A DNA stretch of 60,708 bases from Streptomyces sp. Isolate_45. GTDB lineage: Bacteria > Actinomycetota > Actinomycetes > Streptomycetales > Streptomycetaceae. Positions 54,593 through 60,708 of the stretch are shown here, piece after piece (position 1 is the first letter of the stretch; each line of letters starts with the position of its first letter). The notes beneath the pieces are model-generated. The model worked only from the letters and a program-made list of their open reading frames with translations, did not search any database and was not told where the DNA came from. The stretch spans positions 1 to 60,708 of the forward strand of contig NZ_JANFAK020000041.1 in NCBI RefSeq assembly GCF_024721315.2, in the 5' to 3' direction. The position numbers and the translations under genes are program-made.

Positions 54593-56173
54593 ATGGCTGA
54601 GGACCAGCACTACGACGTCATCGTCATCGGCACCGGAGCCGGTGGCGGCACCCTCGCCCACCGGCTGGCTCCCAGCGGCAAGCGGATCCTGATCCTGGAA
54701 CGCGGCGACTACCTGCCGCGGGAGCGGGACAACTGGGACTCCACCGCCGTCTTCGTCAAGGGCAAGTACCGGGCGCCGGAGTTCTGGTACGACAAGCACG
54801 GCAACTCGTTTCCCCCCGAGGTCAACTATTACGTCGGGGGGAACACCAAGTTCTACGGCGCCGCACTCTTCCGACTGCGCCCCGAGGACTTCGGCGAGCT
54901 GCGCCACCACGACGGCGTCTCACCCGCGTGGCCGATCCGCTACGAGGACCTGGAGCCCTACTACACACAGGCCGAGCAGCTGTACCTCGTGCACGGACGG
55001 CACGGCGAGGACCCGACGGCGGGTCCGGCGAGCGGCCCGTATCCGCACCCGCCGGTGGAGCACGAACCACGCATTCAGCAGCTCAGCGACGACCTGGAGA
55101 AGAAGGGGCTGCACCCCTTTCACCTGCCCATCGGCGTCAACCTGACGCAGGACGAGAAGGGCCGGGCCACGCACGCCAGCGCCTGTATCCGCTGCGAGCG
55201 GGTCGACGGCTTCCCCTGTCTGCTGGGCGCCAAGTCCGACGCCCAGGTGATCTGCGTCGATCCCGCGCTGCAACACGACAACGTCACCATGCTCACGGGC
55301 GCGAACGTGCGGCAGCTGGAGACCGACCCGGCCGGCCGTACGGTCACCCGTGTGGTCGCCGAGCTCGGCGACGGGTCGACCGAGGGTTTCAGCGCCGACA
55401 TCGTCGTCGTCGCCTGTGGCGCGGTCAACTCGGCTGCCCTGCTGCTGCGTTCCGCGAACGACAAGCACCCTGGCGGACTGGCCAACAGCTCGGACGTCGT
55501 GGGCCGCCACTACATGCGGCACAACAACCTGGCGCTGATGGCGGTGTCGAAGGAGCCGAACCCCACCAAGTTCCAGAAGACGCTGGCACTGAACGATTGG
55601 TATCTCGGGGCGGACGACTGGGACTTCCCGCTCGGCGGCATCCAGATGCTGGGCAAGTCCGACGCCGACCAGATCCACGGCGAGGCACCACGCTGGGCCG
55701 GCGCGGTCGCCCCGGACATGCCGTTCGAGATGCTCGCGCACCACGCCGTCGACTTCTGGCTTTGCGGCGAGGACCTGCCGCTGCCGGAGAGCCGCGTCAC
55801 CCTGGACAAGGACGGCGGCATCCACCTGGCCCTCGACGAGAAGAACAACATCGTCGGGCTCAAGCGCCTCCAGCACAAGCTTCAGGGCATGCTCGGCCAC
55901 CTGGGCATGCACGAGCACCACCTGCTGGACCACAGCATCTACCTGCACAAGGGCATGCCCATCGGAGCCACCGCCCACCAAGCCGGCACCATCCGGTTCG
56001 GCACCGACCCGACGAGCTCCGCCCTGGACACCGACTGCAAGGCCCACGACCTCGACAACCTCTACGTCGTCGACACGAGCTTCTTCCCGAGCATCGGCGC
56101 GGTCAACCCCTCCCTGACCGCGATCGCCAACGCCCTACGGGTCGGCGACCACATCGCCGCCCGCCTGAACTGA
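54593..56173 (+). CDS. GMC-family FAD-dependent oxidoreductase
   Basis: A 526-residue flavoenzyme. FAD motif YDVIVIGTGAGGGTLAHRLA; substrate-side NYYVGGNTKFYGAALFRLRP; a Cys-containing loop ASACIRCERVDGFPCLLGAK typical of the gluconate/sorbose dehydrogenase branch; C-terminal GMC block YVVDTSFFPSIGAVNPSLTA, IANALRVGDHIAARL with the catalytic His/Asn region at HQAGTIRFGTD...NP. Likely oxidises a sugar or alcohol. ATG 54593 is used; GTG 54569 is in frame. A broken paralogue is at 43.6-43.9 kb. It lies after the gluconokinase with a gap of about 180 bases, so it may have its own promoter. Confidence 0.85.
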   Translation: MAEDQHYDVIVIGTGAGGGTLAHRLAPSGKRILILERGDYLPRERDNWDSTAVFVKGKYRAPEFWYDKHGNSFPPEVNYYVGGNTKFYGAALFRLRPEDFGELRHHDGVSPAWPIRYEDLEPYYTQAEQLYLVHGRHGEDPTAGPASGPYPHPPVEHEPRIQQLSDDLEKKGLHPFHLPIGVNLTQDEKGRATHASACIRCERVDGFPCLLGAKSDAQVICVDPALQHDNVTMLTGANVRQLETDPAGRTVTRVVAELGDGSTEGFSADIVVVACGAVNSAALLLRSANDKHPGGLANSSDVVGRHYMRHNNLALMAVSKEPNPTKFQKTLALNDWYLGADDWDFPLGGIQMLGKSDADQIHGEAPRWAGAVAPDMPFEMLAHHAVDFWLCGEDLPLPESRVTLDKDGGIHLALDEKNNIVGLKRLQHKLQGMLGHLGMHEHHLLDHSIYLHKGMPIGATAHQAGTIRFGTDPTSSALDTDCKAHDLDNLYVVDTSFFPSIGAVNPSLTAIANALRVGDHIAARLN

Positions 56174-56205
56174 ACCCAAGGAAGAACACGCGGGCCCGCG
56201 CGCCC

Positions 56206-57246
56206 CTACAGGTCGTCCCCGGGCGCGGGGGCGGCGCGCGTGTCCGTATCGCCGAGCCCTTCGAGGTCGCCGAGATTGTCGAGCCGGAAGAGCAGGACGA
56301 GGGCCGGGCCCACGAGGACGATCGCGACGAGCGTGACGATGCCCAGCCACCGCAGGGTATGGGCCGCACCGGCCGCCTCGGTCACGGTGAGCGACGTGGG
56401 AAGCATGTAGGGCCGCTGCGCCAGGCCCCAGGCACCGACCGTGAGGGCGACGCTTCCCACCGCGGTCCAGCGGGACCAGCGGTGGATGCGTCGTACGAGC
56501 AGCAGGACCGTCGCCACGCCGCAGACCGCGGACAGGATAACCGCCGCCAGCCCCAGGCCCCCGCTCAGCCCCTCCCAGACGTAGCGGGCGTCGTCACGGG
56601 TCACGGGCAGGCCGACGAGCGCGAGGACGACGACGGCGCCGAACGCCAGCAGGGCCCGGAGCCGGAAGTAGTCGAGGAGGTCGTCGGCGCCGAAGCGGCG
56701 GGCGTCGCACCACAGGAACACCGCGCCGAGGAAGGCAGTGGCGGCGACGGCCAGCAGACCGGTGAGGAGCGAGGTCGGATTGGCCCAGGCGTCCGCCGAG
56801 GCGGGTGTGCCGACCGCGACGCGGCCGGAGGCGATGCCGCCCAGGACGGTCCCGAAGAAGAACGGCGTGATCAGTGACGCGACGGCGAACGTCACCCCGG
56901 CGATCCGGCGCCGGGCCAGCCGCCGGGCCGGCTTGCGCAGGGCGAATCCGGCACCGCGGAGCACCGTCCCCACGACCGCGAGCGCGAGGGGCAGCCACAT
57001 CGCCTCGAAGACGGCCTGGAACACGGTCGGGAAACCCGTCCACATCACCACGACGACGAAGATCAGCCAGACGTTGTTGACCTCCCAGACCGGCGCCATC
57101 GCGTGGTCGATGAGCCGGCGGACCGGCTTGCCCCGCTCCGCGCCTCCGGCCAGAAGGTCCCAGAACCCGGCACCATAGTCGGTGCCTCCGGCACAGGCGT
57201 AGGCGGCGATCGCGACCACCAGGACCCAGGCGACGACCTCGGCCAT
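56206..57246 (-). CDS. cydB: Cytochrome bd ubiquinol oxidase subunit II
   Basis: A 346-residue membrane protein. Opening VVAWVLVVAIAAYACAGGTD, YGAGFWDLLAGG; conserved APVWEVNNVWLIFVVVVMW, TGFPTVFQAVFEAMWLPLAL and LRGAGFALRK; further helices to TEAAGAAHTLRWLGIVTLVA. It pairs with CydA to form the high-affinity, non-proton-pumping terminal oxidase in the plasma membrane. The start overlaps the cydA stop: ATG 57246 (or GTG 57249) lies in the same bases as the TGA, so translation is coupled. The C-terminus is about 20 residues of hydrophilic tail. cydCD are not in the window. Confidence 0.9.
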   Translation of the reverse strand: MAEVVAWVLVVAIAAYACAGGTDYGAGFWDLLAGGAERGKPVRRLIDHAMAPVWEVNNVWLIFVVVVMWTGFPTVFQAVFEAMWLPLALAVVGTVLRGAGFALRKPARRLARRRIAGVTFAVASLITPFFFGTVLGGIASGRVAVGTPASADAWANPTSLLTGLLAVAATAFLGAVFLWCDARRFGADDLLDYFRLRALLAFGAVVVLALVGLPVTRDDARYVWEGLSGGLGLAAVILSAVCGVATVLLLVRRIHRWSRWTAVGSVALTVGAWGLAQRPYMLPTSLTVTEAAGAAHTLRWLGIVTLVAIVLVGPALVLLFRLDNLGDLEGLGDTDTRAAPAPGDDL

Positions 57247-58715
57247 CACGACACACCACCCGAGGTCCCGCCCCGCGTGTCAGCGGCTCCGCTGGTCTCC
57301 CGCTCGCCTCTCGGGCCGTAGGGAGAATCGGCCTCCGGGGACAGTGCCCCCGGACTGCCGGGACTTTCATCCGCGATGCGCCAACGCGTGCGCATCTTGA
57401 GGACGGTCATCAGGAAGGCGCCGAACACGGCCACGTACACCACCACGACGAAACCGAACATCACCCACAGCGAACCAGCGCGGGTGTCGGTCACCGCTTC
57501 CGAGACCCGCATGTGGTTGTACACGATCCACGGCTGACGGCCCACCTCCGTGGTGATCCAGCCGCACTCCACGGTCAGCAGGCAGGCGCCCCCCGCAAGC
57601 GCCGCGCAGCGGAAGAACCAGCGGCTGCGCGGCAGGTCCCGGTGCCGCAGCCAGGCCCAGGCGTACCAGAGCGCCAGCAGGATCAACAGGCTGCCGACGG
57701 TGACCATGATGTCGAAGGCCCAGTGCGCGATGGTCGCCTGGACGGCGGTGGGCCGGTCCGAGGCGGGCACCGAGGTCAGTCCCGTCACCTGGGTGCTGGG
57801 CTTGAACCCGGCGAGGATCGAATCAAGCTGCGGGATCTTGATCCCGCCGGCGATCGTCCCGTCCTCGTTCAGGCGGCCGAACAGGTACTCCGGTACGTGG
57901 GTGTCGGTCTTCCAGACGAGTTCGGTGGCCGCGAACTTGACCGGCTGCTTGTGAAAGACGGCGCGCGCGGTGGAGTCACCCACCACGAACTGCACCGGGG
58001 TGAGAAGGGCCGCGACGGTGAACGGCAGAGTGAAGCCGAGCCGGTGGTAGCGGTCCCGGCGGCCGCGCAGCCAGCCGACCGCGTAGATCCCCCCGACCAC
58101 GAATCCGGCCGTCATGAACATCGCGACCACGAAGTGCCAGTACTGCGGGCCGAACATGGGGGTGAAGATCGCCTGCCGGACGTCGACATCGACGGGGTTC
58201 CCCTCGGCGTCGAGCTTGAAGCCCTGGGGCGTGTTCATCCAGGAGTTCGCCGCGATGATCCCGAAGGCCCCCATCAGGGCCGCCAGGGGCAGTGGAGCCC
58301 CGAGCCAGAAGTGCGTCCAGGGCTTGAGCCGGCGCCATCCATACAGATAGATCGCGATCAGCACGGCTTCCAGGAAGAAGGCCCACGCCTCGACGCCGAA
58401 CCCCAGGCCGAAGACATCACCCCAGCGCCCCATCATGCCGGGCCACAACAGCCCCAGCTCGAAGGACAGCACCGTTCCCGTGACGACGCCGACGGCGAAC
58501 TGCACGGCCATCACCGCCGACCAGCGCCGGGCCAGGGTCAATGCCACAGGATCGTTGCGGCGCAGCCCGCGGTAGTGCATCAGGAGCGTGATGGCCGGCA
58601 GGGCCACTCCGAAGGGCACCAGGAGGATGTGCGAGCCCAGGGTGAAGGCCATCAGCTCGCGGGCGGGCAGAAGCTGGGACGGCGGGTCCGCCGCCTGGAT
58701 CATGGTGCTGAGCAT
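57246..58715 (-). CDS. cydA: Cytochrome bd ubiquinol oxidase subunit I
   Basis: A 489-residue membrane protein, the heme-bearing subunit of cytochrome bd. Conserved parts: ELMAFTLGSHILLVPFGVAL (heme b595/d His), AVQFAVGVVTGTVLSFELGL, FFLEAVLIAIYLYGWRRLKP, ANSWMNTPQGF, PQYWHFVVAMFMTAGFVVGG (heme b558 His), and VECGWITTEVGRQPWIVYNH (the GWxxxExGRQPW motif). The Q-loop (~255-320) is short. A long hydrophilic Pro/Ser tail follows the last helix. It is the first gene of cydAB. A hairpin (58734-58750) lies just upstream of the ATG; I see no Rex-type TGTGAA...TTCACA site there. Confidence 0.92.
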   Translation of the reverse strand: MLSTMIQAADPPSQLLPARELMAFTLGSHILLVPFGVALPAITLLMHYRGLRRNDPVALTLARRWSAVMAVQFAVGVVTGTVLSFELGLLWPGMMGRWGDVFGLGFGVEAWAFFLEAVLIAIYLYGWRRLKPWTHFWLGAPLPLAALMGAFGIIAANSWMNTPQGFKLDAEGNPVDVDVRQAIFTPMFGPQYWHFVVAMFMTAGFVVGGIYAVGWLRGRRDRYHRLGFTLPFTVAALLTPVQFVVGDSTARAVFHKQPVKFAATELVWKTDTHVPEYLFGRLNEDGTIAGGIKIPQLDSILAGFKPSTQVTGLTSVPASDRPTAVQATIAHWAFDIMVTVGSLLILLALWYAWAWLRHRDLPRSRWFFRCAALAGGACLLTVECGWITTEVGRQPWIVYNHMRVSEAVTDTRAGSLWVMFGFVVVVYVAVFGAFLMTVLKMRTRWRIADESPGSPGALSPEADSPYGPRGERETSGAADTRGGTSGGVS

Positions 58716-58733
58716 GGGTGCCTCAGAAGTCGG

Positions 58734-58750
58734 CCCCGCCTACGGCGGGG
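58734..58750. promoter_or_regulatory. Hairpin just upstream of cydA
   Basis: CCCCGCC (58734-58740) pairs with GGCGGGG (58744-58750) around a 3-base loop, 19 bases before the cydA start. It is too close to be a terminator for a gene on that strand unless it attenuates cydA, so a leader structure is possible. It could also terminate transcription coming the other way. Confidence 0.4.
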
Positions 58751-58864
58751 GCGGAGCGGGGACCTGATTCCCGGGCGCGCGGTCGGAGCACACCCCTGGA
58801 CCGCCGACACCGCGGTCGCGGACAGGCCGATGATCACAGGCGGCGCCGGCGGGGGGACGGGAGT

Positions 58865-59704
58865 TCAGCCTCCGGTGGCGAAGCCGGGGAACAGTGTCAT
58901 GCCTCCGTCGACGTACAGCGTCGTGCCCACGACGTAATCGAGCAGGTCGGAGACGAGCGCGACGACCGCATTGGCGATGTCGTCCGGGTCGCCTACGCGG
59001 CGGTACGGGATAAGACGCAGGAGGTCGGCCTCGGCCTCGGGGGTGGACCAGGCGTCGCGGTTGATCGGGGTGCGGATCGCGCCCGGGGCAACCGCGTTGA
59101 CCCTGATCCGGTGGGGGGCGAGCTCCTGGGCGAGTGTCTGCATCATCATCGCCACGCCGCCCTTGGAGGAGGCGTAGTTCACGTGTCCGGACCAGGGAAT
59201 GACCTGGTGGACCGAGCTCATGCAGACGATCTTTCCGGCCGCCCGGGAGACCTCCTCCACGACACCGCGCCGGATGAACTCCTTGGCGGCTTCCCGCGCG
59301 CAGAGGAACTGGCCGGTCAGGTTGACGTCGATGACCTTCTGCCACTGGGCGAGCGTCATCTCGGTCACGGCCGCGTCCCGCTGGAGGCCCGCGTTGGCGA
59401 CCATGATGTCGATGGTGCCGAAATCCTCGACCATGCGGGCCACCATCGCGACGACCTGGTCCTCGTCGGACACATCGGCCTCGTAGGCGTAGGCGCGGAC
59501 GCCGAATTCCTCGATCCGCGCCACGACCTTCTCGGCCTCTTCGGCGCCGGTGACGTAGTTCACGACCACGTCCGCGCCTGCCCGGCCCAGGGCGACGGCG
59601 GTCGCCAGGCCGATGCCCGAGTTGGCACCGGTAACGAGCGCCTTTTGGCCGGTGAGCAGTTGTACGGACGGGGACACGGGGCTGTTGTCGCCACCAGTTG
59701 CCAC
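58865..59704 (-). CDS. Glucose 1-dehydrogenase-like short-chain dehydrogenase
   Basis: A 279-residue SDR. Cofactor motif ALVTGANSGIGLATAVALGR (TGxxxGIG); NAG motif MVANAGLQRDAAV; active-site Ser, Tyr and Lys in MSSVHQVIPWSGHVNYASSK; PG motif VAPGAIRTPINRDAW; C-terminal VGTTLYVDGGMTLFPGFATG. The 'DGGMTLFPGF' ending is typical of Bacillus-type glucose 1-dehydrogenases, which oxidise beta-D-glucose to gluconolactone with NAD(P). GTG at 59704 has AAGGAG just upstream. It lies upstream of cydA on the same strand with a 150-base gap. It fits a route with the nearby gluconokinase. Confidence 0.85.
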   Translation of the reverse strand: MATGGDNSPVSPSVQLLTGQKALVTGANSGIGLATAVALGRAGADVVVNYVTGAEEAEKVVARIEEFGVRAYAYEADVSDEDQVVAMVARMVEDFGTIDIMVANAGLQRDAAVTEMTLAQWQKVIDVNLTGQFLCAREAAKEFIRRGVVEEVSRAAGKIVCMSSVHQVIPWSGHVNYASSKGGVAMMMQTLAQELAPHRIRVNAVAPGAIRTPINRDAWSTPEAEADLLRLIPYRRVGDPDDIANAVVALVSDLLDYVVGTTLYVDGGMTLFPGFATGG

Positions 59705-59867
59705 GGACTCTCCTTCGGTGTGTCACCAGGGCATGCGCGCCGGGAGGGCGGCGCGGAGGAACGGAGGCCGCCGCACGCTCGGCGCCAAGACTCAAGCAAC
59801 ACGGGCGGCGGGGGACATATCGGCGCGCCCGGCGCTCGCGATCGGCCCGGTCGCTCACCCGGTCGGC

Positions 59868-60606
59868 CTAGGGGGGCGTTCGCTGGGCCGACCGGGCGGG
59901 GTGTCCTACGGCAGGCCGCCCACGGGGGACGGTCACCGCGCTCGCTTCGGCCTCGGTTCCCGGTGTCACGCGGCTCGTGGGCGTACGGAACCGGTAGAGC
60001 AGGACCCGGGCGACCGCCGGGACGGCCAACAGCAGCAGGACGATGAGGGCCTGGGTGATTCCGTGGCCGTCGAAGTAGATCGTGTTGCGGAGCGCGATGT
60101 AGGCGCTGCGCGGTGGCAGGTACGGTCCGATGTCGCGCCAGAACGCGGGGAGGTAGGGGACTCCGTTCGCTCCGCCGGATGAGGGGTTGCCGAAGAGGAC
60201 GACCACGGCGATGGTCACGAGGTGCCGGCCGTTCCGAGGAGTTTCTGTATGACTGCAGCGACGACGGCGACCGCCGCGATGATCAGGGACAGGATCGGCC
60301 AGACGATCCAGAACTTCCCGGCGGGGTAGTCCTCGAGCCAGGAGCAGACCACGAGGTTGACCAGCAGACCGCCCAGGACTGCGAATCCTACGAGTGCGGG
60401 CGGTCTCCACCGTCCGGCCGAGGTGCCGGTCGCTGCCCTGAGCATGGTGGCGCCCATGTATCCGCCGACGAGCAGCGGAATCAGCATCAACGAGTCGACA
60501 AGCCCGAAGGGGTCCTTCTTCGCGAGCGGACGGGGCGCGTACCGCTCGACCTTGAGGGGCTTGCCCAGTTTCTTCGCGGCCACCTCGAAGTTGCCTGACA
60601 GGTCGA
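59868..60606 (-). pseudogene. YhgE/Pip-like membrane protein, 5'-truncated and frameshifted
   Basis: Two frames make one membrane-protein C-terminus. Upstream frame: LDLSGNFEVAAKKLGKPLKV, DPFGLVDSLMLIPLLVGGYM, GFAVLGGLLVNLVVCSWLED, FWIVWPILSLIIAAVAVVAA, VIQKLLGTAG. After a shift near 60220: LVTIAVVVLFGNPSSGGANG, VPYLPAFWRDIGPYLPPRSA, TIYFDGHGITQALIVLLLLA, VPAVARVLLYRF. This is the ABC-2/YhgE-Pip-type (DUF3533) end: helices around GNPSSGG and the W(R)xIGPxLPP motif. The N-terminal half is missing, apparently lost to the element at the window edge. Confidence 0.65.
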
Positions 60607-60686
60607 GGGGGGTGCCCCTATGGGTTTGGTCAATGAGATGACTTCTTAGACCGTGTCCTATGTGGTGAGGCGTCGTTGACCTCGGT

Positions 60687-60708
60687 ATGGGGCGGGGTAC
60701 TTGGAGTT
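60687..60708 (+). CDS. Possible start of an IS5-type transposase (cut by window end)
   Basis: ATG followed by codons for GRGTWS, an opening I recall from common Streptomyces IS5-family transposases. The preceding bases (from about 60640; ACCGTGTCCTATGTGGTGAG at 60650-60669) look like an IS left end and coincide with the loss of the YhgE-like gene's 5' part. Only seven codons are visible, so this is tentative. Confidence 0.4.

Noticed and set aside
54928..56877. 649-codon plus-strand frame overlapping the GMC gene and cydB
   Set aside because: Out of frame with the GMC gene and antisense to cydB; Arg/Gly-rich.
58973..59060. Possible Rex or DevR site upstream of cydA or near the SDR
   Set aside because: GGGACC...TTCCC near 58780 and the GGCC-rich stretch near 59845 do not fit the 6-4-6 pattern when pairs are checked.

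Overview
The window looks like part of a Streptomyces chromosome, probably from an arm region. Support: very high G+C throughout, frequent GTG/TTG starts, strong GGAGG-type ribosome binding sites, an LAxTG (class E) sortase signal, large WD40 and FHA Ser/Thr kinases, an ECF sigma factor with its own zinc-finger and membrane tail, and many IS and gene remnants. The first ~130 bases are homopolymer runs unlike anything else here and are probably a contig-end artefact.

Layout. 0.4-8 kb: a PucR-type regulator, a sortase-anchored polysaccharide lyase-like protein, a sigma factor fused to an anti-sigma-like tail, a membrane-linked peptidoglycan-binding protein and an FHA protein. 8.4-13.6 kb: transposon scrap (IS5-type and ISL3-type remnants, an IS701-type element with clear ends and a CTAG duplication), a GNAT acetyltransferase and a few hypotheticals, some broken. 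13.7-33 kb: a hypoxia/dormancy-type island resembling the Streptomyces OsdKR / mycobacterial DevSR regulon. It holds three CBS-BON proteins, a cyclic-nucleotide-binding-fold protein, a beta-CASP nuclease, a zinc alcohol dehydrogenase, two pyridoxamine-oxidase-like proteins, PPK2, an Acg-type nitroreductase, universal stress proteins, a P-type ATPase, a DUF1918 protein and a convergent histidine kinase / response regulator pair. Three divergent promoter regions in this island each carry two or three copies of a 6-4-6 palindrome (consensus GGGNCC-N4-GGNCCC), with one pair in each spaced exactly 21 bp. This is the strongest regulatory signal in the window.

33.8-39.9 kb: two large Ser/Thr kinases (FHA-zinc-kinase; kinase-TPR-WD40) around a gutted Clp-type ATPase. 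40-44.1 kb: an ISL3 scrap, hypotheticals and a gene graveyard (galactose mutarotase, cyclase, GMC oxidoreductase and SDR fragments). 44.2-53 kb: a cation/proton antiporter with a TrkA-like tail, two glycoside hydrolase 15 paralogues, a DUF2254 membrane protein, a GAP-family membrane protein and a small cysteine-rich secreted protein. 52.9-59.7 kb: cyclase, gluconokinase, GMC oxidoreductase, cytochrome bd oxidase (cydA, cydB) and a glucose-1-dehydrogenase-like SDR. The window ends in a broken YhgE/Pip-like membrane gene next to what looks like the start of an IS5-type transposase.

How it fits together. The middle island suggests a response to low oxygen or energy limitation: the two-component pair would control stress proteins, polyphosphate metabolism, redox enzymes and ion pumping through the paired palindromes, while the right-hand genes add sugar-acid metabolism and a high-affinity terminal oxidase. 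A striking theme is decay by internal deletion. Several island genes (a CNB protein, a DevS-like kinase, a universal stress protein, a Clp ATPase) keep both ends but have lost the middle, often with an intact paralogue a few kb away. All functions are inferred from sequence motifs only.
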